Assembly (NCBI GenBank): GCA_963978895.1
Contig: OZ022242.1
Coordinates: 3,305,745 to 3,369,744 of the forward strand
Direction: 5' to 3'
Origin: Erpobdella octoculata
Taxonomy: Eukaryota; Annelida; Clitellata; Hirudinida; Erpobdellidae
Length of the DNA stretch: 64,000 nucleotides
Shown here one piece after another: positions 34,780-46,200 of the stretch. Below the pieces are notes generated by a model. That model worked only from the letters and a program-made list of their open reading frames with translations, made no database searches and was not told the origin of the DNA. The first letter of the stretch is position 1, and the number at the start of each line of letters is the position of its first letter. Made by a program: the position numbers and the translations under genes.

Positions 34780-35120
34780 TTAAAAATTCCTTATATTTCT
34801 GAATTTTCCGGGATTTCATTTATTGCAAACAATAAATGTAAATGAAATTTTTTGGAATTAATATATGTAAACATTTATTTAATTTGATTTAATTTGTTTT
34901 TGTTTTAAAATATAGATAATTATTATTTTTAATAACAAACAAATTTTCAAACTTAAATAGATTGCATTGTCATAAGGAGCGAGCCTATAATTTAAATTTT
35001 CAGCTCGATTGGGTGACGGAAAATTAGTTTCTTTTAACTTTCAAGGTTTGCATACATTCAAGCAAGTAAACAAGCAAACAAGCAGGCAAGACCGGTGGTA
35101 AATTTAATATAAGAGATTTA
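34780..35120 (+). mobile_element. MITE-like dispersed repeat, copy a
   Basis: Ends in a GCAAGCAAACAAG-type tetranucleotide patch, then TTTAATATAAGAGATTTAAA. The left edge has an inverted AAATTCCTTATA-like motif. An internal segment (ttcagctcgattgggtgacg) recurs in the other copies. No coding capacity. The central part matches the inverted copy at 51996-52285. Confidence 0.5.
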
Positions 35121-35192
35121 AAAATCTAAACATTTATAATTACTGTTTTTTCGCGATTGCAACGCCACCTAACAGCCTTACCCAAAGTTCAA

Positions 35193-35245
35193 ACATACAT
35201 ACATACATACGTACGTACGTACATACATACATACATACATACATA
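35193..35245. repeat. (TACA/TACG)n microsatellite
   Basis: A short tetranucleotide run. Confidence 0.85.
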
Positions 35246-36690
35246 TAAACAAACATACATATCGGAAATTGTGTTTTTAATGAGATGTTATTAATGAAAA
35301 CGTTTCAATCACCAGTTGATAAAAAGATTGTTGGTGAATTGAGTCAGGGCATGGGCGTAGCCAGCTTTTTTAGTTTCGGAAAGGGTTCGAGAAAAATTTA
35401 TCTTCAAAAGGGAGTAGAGAATGATCGTATCCCATTTTCAAAAAAAAAAAATTGAAAGAGAGTTGTTTTGCTGCATGAATGCCCGGTGACCGAGGTTATA
35501 TATTATTTCATTTCAGTCCTAGAATATTCTTCCACAGAATAAGTTACATTCAAATATTTTTTTGGGTTTCAATGTATGAGTGGGAGGTTGCATGAATGCT
35601 ATAAATGGATACGTAAATATGTAGATATAAAATGAGTAGATTAGTAGATGCATTTCTCGATAGATGCATGCGTGAATGGATATATAGATGCATGGAATGG
35701 GTGGTTGTGTGCACGAATCAGTGGATATGTGCATTAATGAATAGATGGATTTATTGTTGGATGTCTAAAGAAGCCGAAGAATGAATGAATGAATGAATGA
35801 ATGAATGAATGAATGAATGAATATTGTTCAAAACGATCGGGAAACGTCTAAATATAGCAATAGAAACACATGCCAAAATGACGACATAAAAAAAGAATTA
35901 GCAACTTGAAATTCAATTACGACTATTTTTTATTATGCAGACAAGCTGAGTTCATATTAGTTTATCTTCAACGGTGAAAATTTTTAAATGAAGCGATCCC
36001 CATACAACTAACTACTCCAGACTCTCTTCGATTATAAAGAGACAAACCACCGTTGGATTGTTTTAACCGTATTGTAATTGCATAATAACTTCGCAAACTT
36101 AGAGTTGTTTACGCATTTTCAGCTCCTAAATTTCCATTCATTCGCAAATACATTGGAAACAACAAGGTTGGAAACAGGTGGCGAACACTCTCGGAGAGCA
36201 TCACGGCGATGTTTACATTAGCGCAGTGGAAATTCCGACACGTGGTGTCTGTTTATTTCTGTTACACACTTTCGAAAAATTAGGTTTAAAATGGAATTTA
36301 AAAATATCTTCTATCTCAACATCATCATCATCATACTTACAGCTATCATCGTCATCATCATCACCACAATCATCATCATCATTTTCTTCACAAAGATCTT
36401 CGCTGACGTTTTCTCAAATAGTTGACTAATTAAGTAATCCTCGACATCTCACCTCATCGTGTACAAAAATCTCGCCATCAAGCACCAGATAAAATCACAC
36501 TTATTCTTCCAAACACACTCACTCAATCGCCCATTCATTCACTCACGCAAACACTCAAAAAGTTTTTTTTTTGCATGAGCGTTATAAATTTATCGAAATA
36601 AACTTTATGCTGCTGTTCATGTCTTGCTACCTCAGTCTCTCTCTCTTTGTCCGTTCATATGTCTGTCTACGTTAGCTCCTTCCCCGTCTG
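35246..36690. other. Noncoding intronic stretch; no gene seen
   Basis: Holds a (GAAT)n run at 35781-35822 and a (CAT)n patch near 36320-36390. The 'gggcgtagccagc' motif near 35350 may be an old transposon end, but no partner end was found. Confidence 0.5.
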
Positions 36691-36699
36691 GAGCATAAC

Positions 36700-37245
36700 A
36701 AGAAAATCGTAAAAACTTCGTTTTTTAAAAATCCTTTATAATTTTCTTATTCGGCGACTAAAAATGTTTTACAAAATAATTTTTATGATAGTAAATCTAT
36801 AAAATATGAAAAAATGACCACAGTCTTCTAAGTACTTAATGTGTAAAGTTCACCTTGTTGTAAAAACTGAAATTTAAAGCTATTTTCGAATCAATATGGA
36901 ATGAACAAATATTTTATAAAATATATTTAAGTTAAAAATAAAATATCCTTTAAAAAAAACAAAATTTATGGTTTGTTTTTTTTATATAAATTTTTTTTTA
37001 ATTTTTAAAGGTTTTATTGATTTTCTTCTATAATTAACTTATATTTTGTTTAAAGTCTGCAGCGACAAATAAATAAAATAAATTCACAAAATTTCAACTT
37101 GATTGGATAACGTAAAGTTAGATTTTTTGAGTGTCATAGGGTCAATTAGGGTCAAATAGGGTCAAATAGGGTCCAATAGGGTCCAACGTATGGCCTAAGC
37201 AAGCAAGCAAACTCGGTGAAGTTATTAAAAAGGATTTAGAAATGG
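36700..37245 (+). mobile_element. MITE-like dispersed repeat, copy b (longest form)
   Basis: Starts near AAAAATCCTTTATAATTTTC and ends GAAGTTATTAAAAAGGATTT, giving short inverted termini (AAATCCTTTATAA-like). It contains the recurring ttcaacttgattggataacg and a subterminal GCAAGCAAGCAAAC patch. A run of AGGGTCAAAT-type 10-mers lies at 37137-37190. Non-coding; superfamily unknown. Confidence 0.55.
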
Positions 37246-37685
37246 AATTAATGGTTGGATACAGTTGTTCTAAATCATACTAAATGTAATCTATATTAGC
37301 TTAAAACACAAAAACATAAATTTTTATATCTGAGATGTGGAATCGCCAAAGGTTAAATATTATTTAGTCGTCACACTTTCAATTTTTTCTAATTGAAACA
37401 ACTTCAGCTAAAATAAATATTTAAAAGAACTAAAATTCATTTAGCAATAAAAATATGAACAATTTTTTCTAAACATTTTTAAAAATAACAAAAAAACCAA
37501 TTTAATTTTTTTTAATCTCGAATGATCTATTGACATCCAAAATGCTGATAAATTTCTCCTTTGCTGAATACGATCAATACAGAACATTTTTAGTATAAGC
37601 CGTTTTTTCAACTCCATCATCTCTTCACCCATCCACGTCTATTATGGAAAAATTACATTCAACATAATTGTCCATAAATACATAC
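37246..37685. other. Noncoding intronic stretch; nothing recognised
   Basis: AT-rich, no plausible gene or repeat end seen. Confidence 0.5.
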
Positions 37686-37861
37686 ATTTTTTTTTTTTTT
37701 TTAAGGTTAGTGAAAGGAGTTGTTAACCCCGCGAGACACTCAACCTGAGCAATGCGTGTAAACTCCTTGCTTAAGGGAGCTACGATGGTGACGCCAGTGA
37801 GATTCGAACCGCCGACTTACTAGGTGACAGGCGAACGCTGTACCGCTTAGCCACCACCGCC
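37686..37861 (-). mobile_element. tRNA-derived SINE, copy 1
   Basis: On the - strand: a pol III A box (TGGCTAAGCGGT, 37842-37853) and a B box (GGTTCGAATCTC, about 37799-37810) spaced as in tRNA-derived SINEs. A tRNA-unrelated body follows (cgtagctcccttaagcaagg, tgtctcgcgg) and then a poly(A) tail seen as poly(T) at 37687-37702. It matches the copy at 52715-52884 over its whole length. The (TACA)n tract starts at its 5' edge. Confidence 0.85.
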
Positions 37862-38034
37862 ACATACATACATACATACATACATACATACATACATACA
37901 TACATACATACATACATACATACATACATACATACATACATACATACATACATACATACATACATACATACATACATACATACATACATACATACATACA
38001 TACATAACATACATAACATACATACATACATACA

Positions 38035-38065
<31 letters not shown>

Positions 38066-38130
38066 CATACATACATACATACATACATACATACATACAT
38101 ACATACATACATACTTACATACATACAAAA
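37862..38130. repeat. (TACA)n microsatellite
   Basis: About 270 bp of tetranucleotide repeat with a few slips. All reading frames here are repeat artefacts (Met-Tyr-Val-Cys). Confidence 0.95.
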
Positions 38131-38432
38131 CATACGTGTGTTCTGGTTCGAGAACAAAAAAATTCACATCCTCAAATAAAGTATTGAGCGAATCCTCAAC
38201 ATTGTTTACGTTTTAACACTTATAGAATAAAAAGATTTAGGGATTTTAGTAAGTACGTTTGCTTGCAGAACTGCTTTACAAACAGAATGGGCATAATCGT
38301 TAAAGCAATTTTATGTTCTGCAATATTGCTCTAACAGTTTCCTATTTTTCTTGGCATTTTAATGGTTTGAAAAAGCAGCAATCCTACACCGTTGAGAAAA
38401 TGACTTTAATGCTATGTCAGCACTTCAACTTT

Positions 38433-38560
38433 CAACATTGTTGGGAAAATGTCGACTTTAGGTTTTACAACACTTAAACAGTGTTTCAACATTGTTGAGA
38501 AAATGTCGACTTTAGGTTTCCAACACTTAAACAGTGTTTCAACATTGTTGAGATAACTAG
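38433..38560. repeat. Short tandem repeat, ~54-bp unit
   Basis: Units start CAACATTGTTGRGAAAATGT at 38433, 38487 and (partly) 38540. A weaker related segment lies near 38390. Each unit carries the palindromes CAACATTGTTG and AACACTTAAACAGTGTT. Confidence 0.8.
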
Positions 38561-39156
38561 CATTCTCGGTGCACGATCTCCGTCATCGCCAATCCGCTGC
38601 TTTCTCACAGCCAATTATTTTCTTATAACGCGAAGAGAAAAAAAATGGAAACGTTAAGAGAGAAAGAAAAAGATAGAAGAATAAAAGGAAAGAAGATGCA
38701 AGAGATCAAATGTAAACAAGAAAAACAGTAAGAGAAATGAGAGAGAGAGTGAGGGAGTGAGAGAGAGAGTGAGAGAGAGAGAAAGAGAATGAGAGAGAGG
38801 GAGAGGAAAAGAGATGAGAGAAATAGAGAGAGAAGAATGGAGAAGGCAAGACATGGATACAGATGGTGGGCGGAGAAAATCGAACAATCGTAAACAAACT
38901 ATTTATCCTTCGATCAAAAACTGATAATTAAATTTAACGAGTGTGTTCATCGTGAGATAAAAATAAATAAATTAATTAATTAATTAATTAAAAATTAAAA
39001 AAAAACTTGCAAAGAATTTTTTACAACGATTTTATTAGGTCACTTCTTGTCTGCTTTGTTGCACAAAATTTTCTTATTTTCAATCGCTGACATAATATTT
39101 CCATCCTCAACGTTTTTCCATGTTTACGACCGACTTTTCTGTTTTAAATGACTATG

Positions 39157-39250
<94 letters not shown>

Positions 39251-40565
39251 ATCTCTCTCTCTGTCTCTTTCTGTCTCTATCTGTATCTCTCTCTATCTCT
39301 CATATTTTACTTTAATATTTAACATGAGTTATTCACAAAGCAGCTGTTGCTTCAGCATTCTTCTCTTCTGAAGGTACCTATCAAGATATCACAACATTCT
39401 GTCTACCCGTCCGTCCGTCTGTCTGTAATGATAAATTGGCGTAACGCTTTCGTGCCTCGATTCGGTCAAATAAATAATTGTTATATTCATAATAATCTAT
39501 ATTTGTGTGCAAATCTATCATTTTTTGCAGTTATCTCCAACGAAGCCGTTCATAGCAAATTTCGCTTATAAGATTTGATTATAACTTTTAACAAATCGGT
39601 TATTGAGAATTCCGCATGATTTGTGTCGGAAGTTCGCCATATTTTATTTTGTTAGTTTTAAGTGAAACACTTTGTATTTCAAAATTATTTAAAATTTTTA
39701 AATAATAATGAAAATGAATGATTCACTAATGTGAATTATGTGATGTGATTTGTATAGCTTTACTTTGCATCCGACTGTACAAGTTTCATTTTAAATTGGT
39801 TTTAAAAATCTTTTTTAAATTTTCTCAATTTGAGGAATGGCGAGAGTGAGACTTTCAGTTTGAATTTATTAAAGTTTAATTTTATTTGGAGTTGAAGAAT
39901 TTAAATTAAGTTTTATTTTGCGCTTACTTCCGTGTAGAAAAAAAATCAAATTTTTGAATGCACTTCACTTTTACTCAAATTGATTTCAAATTAAAGCGTC
40001 CGATAATCTTTTTAAATCCACAACTTTTTGCGATTATAGCTTTTTAAAAAAAAATAATTTATATGCTAAATATTCACTATGAAAATAAAGGTTAAGAAAT
40101 CAAATAATTGTGCCGTGTACCCTAAAATATTGTCAAAATGAATTGTTTAGGTTTTTTTTACGATAAAAAGTAAAATAAAACACTGAAGTGCATGTGATAA
40201 GCCAATGCACATTGCCTTTTAAATATACATATATAGATTTCAAATTTTAGATCTCGTTATACATTCCGGGAATTTTTTGATTTGGCACCCGCTCATCTCA
40301 TTCTAAAGCGTCTTCAGTCAGTTCATGGATGAGCGATTTTGTAGGGCTCGTCGTAGAGCGTTATACAGATCGAATCGATAGATTGATTGATTGATTGATG
40401 GAACGTCTATTTACTTCCAATCCAGTTTCGGTAACCTGATACGAAAGAAACGTGTTGGCATCTACGTAAGGAAAGCACGATTCTTTTAAACAGGCCACTG
40501 ACTTTATTTGTGGTTTTATTTCTTGGATTTAAAAATTTCTTTGAAAAAAAAAAACAGTTTATTTG
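38561..40565. other. Noncoding intronic stretch with GA and TC microsatellites
   Basis: (GA)n-rich at about 38735-38835 and (TC)n at 39160-39300. No gene recognised in the remaining AT-rich DNA. Confidence 0.55.
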
Positions 40566-40930
40566 CAGCGGCGGATCCAGGAATTTCGGAAGAGGAGGGC
40601 AAAAAAGATTTTTTTTAGTTTTAGAGAAAGGAAAGTTTCATTTTCAACTTTTTTTTTGCTGAACCTGCCGCTGGAGGTCTAAAGGTGTTTTGAGATATAA
40701 TTTGAAATTTATTTTTTATTAAATTGGTTTTAAAAAGACTCGAAATTTTTAGATATCTGTCAAATATCAGAGCTATTGATGGTCAAAAGGTGAAATTAGT
40801 AAAATTAAAACCTCAGGATATAGACAAAAAAAACGAAGCTGCAAGCTAAAAAAAAATTCAAGTTCCAATTTTTTGCTAAAACGTCTAAGGGGACATGGCC
40901 CCCTGGGACCACCCCCTGGATCTGCTGCTG
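40566..40930. mobile_element. hAT-type MITE with perfect 8-bp target duplication
   Basis: Left terminus CAGCGGCGGATCCAGG and right terminus CCCTGGATCTGCTGCTG are imperfect inverted repeats. TTTATTTG flanks both sides exactly (40558-40565 and 40931-40938). 365 bp, no coding capacity. The 8-bp duplication and CAG..CTG ends point to hAT. Confidence 0.85.
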
Positions 40931-42090
40931 TTTATTTGGTATTTTCTAATCCTTACCAGAAAATCCGAAATAGAATTGGGAATAAATAGAGCCGAAGATG
41001 TGCGTTGTGCGACTATCTGCGTAAATTAAGCCGGTGACAGATCAATTTGAGATTCATCAGCGTTTTGATAGATTGAGGCTGCTTTGTTAAAATTTGTTAG
41101 AATTAGTTAAAAAAAAACAACAACAATGCAATACGTTTTAAAAATATAAATAAATATCAATAAATGAATTATCAACCCATAAAATACTCAAGTTTTATTA
41201 TAAATCTTTTATTTAATAAATCAATTTTTGTTTTTTTTTCGAATGAAATTGATTTGGACGGTTTTATTTTTTTGACAATAATTTGTAATTTATTAAAAGT
41301 TTATTTAAAGTTTTCCAATCAATCCTAAAAGTCAACATAATGCATTTAATACATTGTCATCGACAACAATTCATTACGCCAGGTTTTAACTCGATTGGAT
41401 GGAGTAAAGTATGTTTTTTTAATCAAAAGATTTGCTCGCATTCGTTAACGCAAATCAAACAAGCAGCCACTCAAGCAATATTTAGTGTTTTTTTTTAATT
41501 TTTAATAATATTTAAAATTTTTTAACTACAATTCGCCTGAATTTGTTCAGCTGAAATTGAAATTATTTTCAAATTAGTTTTACTTTTATTTATTTAAACA
41601 GGAAAATGAGTTATTTAACTTTGCTGAAAGTTCATAAAAATTATTATTATAAACAACAACATTACAAGACAATAAAAAAATAGGCTTTATAAAACTCAAC
41701 AGATTAAAAGTATAACATAATGCAACACAATAAAACAAAATGTAACACAATAAAAATAAACGAAATACAATAAAACATAATGTAACAAAATAAAACATGA
41801 TGACACAAAATAAAACATGATGAAACACAATAAAACTTAACACGATGCAGTAAAATAAAATAAAACCCAGTAATAGAGAATGACACATAATAATAAACAC
41901 AACCAATCAGTTGCAGCCATCCTTGCTACTATAGATTCATGTGTTCACGTAAATATTTGCGACACATGTTTTAATGTTTCTTCTTGTTTTTTTGGTGACC
42001 TGAGAATTTATAATCTTGCATAACGGCAGTGGAAAGCATGTCCGTCCAAAATTTTACGGTCTCAATCTCCCGAAGGAGATTTCAAATTGG
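40931..42090. other. Noncoding intronic stretch
   Basis: No gene. About 41330-41500 has weak similarity to the MITE-like family (gttttaactcgattggatgg, a CAAGCAGCCACTCAAGC patch). 41700-41890 is an (ACACAATAAAACA)n-like degenerate tandem repeat. Confidence 0.5.
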
Positions 42091-42094
42091 AGTG

Positions 42095-42330
42095 TGTGAG
42101 TGAGTGAGTGAGCGACTGAGTGAGCGAGTGAGTGAGCGAGCGAGTGAGTGAATGAGTGAGTGAGTGTGTGAGCGAGTGAGCAAGTGAGTGAGTGAATGGG
42201 GGTGAGTGAGTGAGTGAGTGAGTGAGTGAGTGAGTGAGTGAGTGAGTGAGTGAGTGAGTGAGTGAGTGAGTGAGTGAGTGAGTGAGTGAGGGAGTGAGTG
42301 AGTGAGTGAGTGAGTGAGTGAGTGAGTGAG
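42095..42330. repeat. (GTGA)n microsatellite
   Basis: Tetranucleotide repeat, imperfect at its left half. Similar to the array that ends the window. Confidence 0.95.
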
Positions 42331-42684
42331 TAAATAAATAAATAAAGTAATGGATGAGTGAGAATAAAAATTAACCAAAAACCCTTCCGATTGGAATAGT
42401 GACATTATTTAATCCGACTTAAATTGCTGCCGTCTAAATTTAAGAGCTAAATGGATGGTGGTGGTGATGATATCGTCGACAGTGGCGTAGAGTGGGTTTG
42501 TGCCGACAGGGGTGTAAGCCAAATGTGCAGCCCCCTTATACCAGGAAAGGTTATTTCGGCAATTCCTTAGGGGGAGTAAACTTTTCTTTTAAATTCTTTT
42601 ACAAAACATTTCTAAAACTCGATACACTTTTTTGCCTCCAAAAATAGCTGATGGCCGGGAGAATTCTAACATTAAAACAAGTGA
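42331..42684. other. Noncoding intronic stretch
   Basis: Contains 'cagtggcgtagagtggg' near 42479, like a transposon terminus, with no matching second end found. Confidence 0.4.
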
Positions 42685-43145
42685 ACCATAAGAAACTTCG
42701 TTTTTTAACAATTTTTTGTTAATTCAGCAGCTAATAATTGTTTGAAAATTATTTTTTGATGATACAAAATAGAGAAACATTTCTAAATACTTGAGATGTG
42801 AAGTATGTACAAATTAAAAATATTAGAAACGTTCGAATCTTTATGGAAGAAAAATTTTTGTTATTATATATTCAAATTATAAAAATTAAATATCGCTTTC
42901 TTTAAAGAAACTAAAAAATTAATATATCAATTCTGTATAGAAAATTTGTAATTTAAAAAAAATTAAAAGTTTTAATTATTCTATAATTAACTTACATTTA
43001 ATCCAATTGTCCCCAGCTAAAAATAAACACACTAAAATTCAGCTTAATTAGATAACGGGAAGTTTCTTTAAGTGGTAAACGGTCAAGCAAGCAAACACGC
43101 AAGCAAGCAAACACGGTAAAGTTAATATAAAGGATTTAATAAGGG
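42685..43145 (+). mobile_element. MITE-like dispersed repeat, copy c
   Basis: Aligns by eye with 36700-37245: acttcgttttttaacaat at the left, attcagcttaattagataac inside, CAAGCAAGCAAAC patches and a right end GTTAATATAAAGGATTTAA. Confidence 0.55.
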
Positions 43146-43254
43146 TTCTGCGATTCCTATTTTCACAGTTGAAATGCCTCCCTCATGAGGCTCCTATAAA
43201 ATCAAGAATCTGGATAGAATGCCAATAGAAATGGACTTAATTTAAAAGTTTTAT

Positions 43255-46200
43255 TATATTCATCATCATCATCATCGACCGACTACGTTTCGTCCGGACC
43301 CGTTGGTCCCTCCACTCCGCAGACGACAATATCTGAGCTTCCATTTCTCTCCTTTGGCCTCCGTGGCTTCCCTTCTAACATCCTCAGCGGTGATACTCTT
43401 TCTGTCATAACCCATGTATGTTGACATCTGGTCGAGGTATGACATTCGTGGACGGCCGCGTCTGTTGCTAGCTCTCACGTTCGATGTATACAGCATGTAT
43501 ATATTTGCCGGTTCATCCTGGTTCATACGTAGGCAGTGACCAGTGAAAGACATCTGACGATGACGGATCAATGTGCTGATAGGAGCTGATTGTACTCTGT
43601 CGTACAGGTCCTCATTTGTCATACGATCCTCTGACTGAACCACACCGATCATCCTGCGATAACACTTTCTGGCAAACACGTCCAATTTAATCGACAAACT
43701 TTTTGTTACAAGCCAGGATTCACATCCATACAACAAAATCGATACACATGCAGCGTTGAAGAAGCGCACTCTCAGCATCACACCGACGTGTCTGGAGGTG
43801 AGGATCTTCTCCAGTTTGTGGAAGGCCCCCCATGCAAGTGCGATTCTGGCCTCAATATCTTTGACATCTGAGTTCATGTGAGAACCAAGATATTTGAAGT
43901 CCTGGACCACTTCTACTTTTTCGCCGTCGATTGTGAGGTGCGGTGCATTAAAATCTTCAGGGATGTTGAGACGCATCTGTACGGTCTTCATGGTGTTTAC
44001 TTCCAGTCCAACCTTTTTTGATTCTTCGTTGAGAGCATTCAGTTGTCGCTGAGCACCTTCTATTGAGTTCTCCAACAGGGCTATGTCATCCGCAAAGTCG
44101 AGGTCATTAATCCTTCTCTCCGCCTGTCTTGATCCATTGCGACGGTGTGTCAGATAGCCGAAACCATGTTCCGCTCGTCTCATGACATAATCGATTACAA
44201 TGACAAACAAGAAAGGGGCTAAGACATCTCCCTGTAGGACTCCTGTGGTGATGCTGAATGGCTCGGATAGTTCCCCTTCAACAAAGACCTGGCTAGATGA
44301 ATTTTCATATAGTACCTTTATGGCTGAGACTATCTTATTGGGAATGCCATAGTGTCTTAATATTGCAAACATCATATCCCGATCAATCGAATCAAATGCT
44401 TTTTTGAAGTCGATGAATGTGACGAACAGCGGGATATTCTGACTATATGCTCCGTCCATAATACGTCTCAAGATGTTAATCTGTTGAACACAACTACGTC
44501 CAATCCTGAACCCAGCTTGGTTTTTCCTTAACAGCTTGTCAATTGGAGTTCTAATGCGGTTGAGAAGCATTAGATTGTAAACCTTTGCTGCTATGGACAT
44601 GAGAGAGATACCTCTGTAGTTAGTCATCAGTTGGAGATTTCCTTTCTTTGGCACGGTGACGATGATATTGGATGTCCAGGTACTGGGCGCGTGGAGATTG
44701 TCAAAAACCAAGTTGCAGATAAAATAGATTTGCTCTCTGATGAAGTTTCCGCCTTTCTTGAGTACCTCTGCAGTGAGCGCATAGTCCAAGCCCGGAGCTC
44801 TATTTGACTTGAGGTGCTTTATGGCCTCGTTCACTTCTCTTAAGCTGAAGTTGGATGTTGATATCTCGTTGTTGTCATTCGATGGGACAGGATGATAGGC
44901 CGAGCTTGTAAACTTGCTTTTGTTGTTGAGAAGATTGTTGAAGTAAGTTCTCCACTCATTCAAGCCATCCTCCCTGGACGTAGGTGGTTTCCCATCGAGT
45001 TTGCGCACCCTTACAGGATGTTTTTTATCACCGCCGCCGATTCTGTCTATTATTTTCCAAACCTCATCATGTTGATTCCTCGAGGCAGCCGCCTCCAGAT
45101 CACTGAGCTGTGTCTCAAGGTAGGTCCTTTCATCCATGATAAGAGACTCATTAACTTGCTCCCGGAGGCCTTTCCAAATCCTCTTATCCTCCACTGTTGA
45201 AGTCCTCATGTACCTTTCTTTTGCTCTGTCCTGTTTCCGCTGGAGGTGAATCGTCTGCTCTCCAACCCAGTGTGACCGTCCTTTTGTCCTCCGTTTGCCG
45301 AGAACCTTTTCACAGGTCTCCACCAGAGCTTTGTCCAAGCACTCCGCTCTTTTGTCGATCTCCTCCAGATGGTTAGAGATCCGCAGGTCGTCGAAAAGAG
45401 CCTCGAAGCGATTCCTCAACTCCAGGTCAAAAGACCGTTGCACCAATGCCTCATCCAATCTGCAGGTATTAAAGACGTCTCTCCTGAGTTTTCTACTTTT
45501 GGTCACTCTTAGCCTTATTCTGATCTTGGCAGACACAAAGCGATGATCCGAACCAACGTCTATTGAGTTGAAGGCACGACAGTCAGTCAAAGAGGAATAC
45601 CATTTAGCTCTTATAAGTATGTGGTCAAGCTGGTATTTCTCAGCTCTGGGGTCAGTGTAGGTGTATAGATGTCTGCGCTGGTGTTGAAAACGGCCGTGGG
45701 CCGGCCTCATTCCAGCTGATTCGCATAGATCGATCAATCTCTGGCCATTATTGTTTGTGAGCTCGTGGTAGCAATATCCTCCGACGATCCGTGGATGCAC
45801 TGGACGACTAGTGTTTCCAATACGAGCGTTGAAGTCACCAGCAGCCAGTACAACAGTGTGGGGTGGGATTGAAATGATTAGTTTTTCTAAGTCATCGTAG
45901 AATTCGTCCTTCAATCCCTCATTTTTGTCCGACTCCGTGGGAGCATAAGCTGAGATGATACTTAACCTAGGGTTACCGCCAAGATGCATCACCATTATAC
46001 GATCAGATATTTTCTCCAACGAAGTGACCATGGCAGCGACTCTTTGGCTGTACAGCATTGCCACCCCATGGCATTCAGCAGTTGAAGACGCATCGGAGCA
46101 AGCAAGAGTCCAGCCAGGTTTTGGAGTGTCAAACTGTATACCCTCACAGTCCGTTTGGAGCCGATGCTCCTGTAAAGCAACAAGGTCGACGCCGTATTCC

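Noticed and set aside
36178..36429. Short ORF beginning ANTLGEHHGDVYISA
   Set aside because: No ATG at its start, no motif, and half of it is a CAT microsatellite translation. No clear splice sites support an exon.
37137..37190. Telomere-like AGGGTC repeats
   Set aside because: The unit is about 10 bp (AGGGTCAAAT), lies inside a MITE-like repeat and is not a TTAGGG array.
37799..37853. A tRNA gene
   Set aside because: A and B boxes are present, but the sequence lacks a foldable cloverleaf with proper acceptor pairing, carries a SINE body and poly(A), and is repeated at 52715.
37740..38167. Met-Tyr-Val-Cys repeat proteins
   Set aside because: Translation of (TACA)n. The same holds for 23103-23624, 54191-54499 and 61344-61947.
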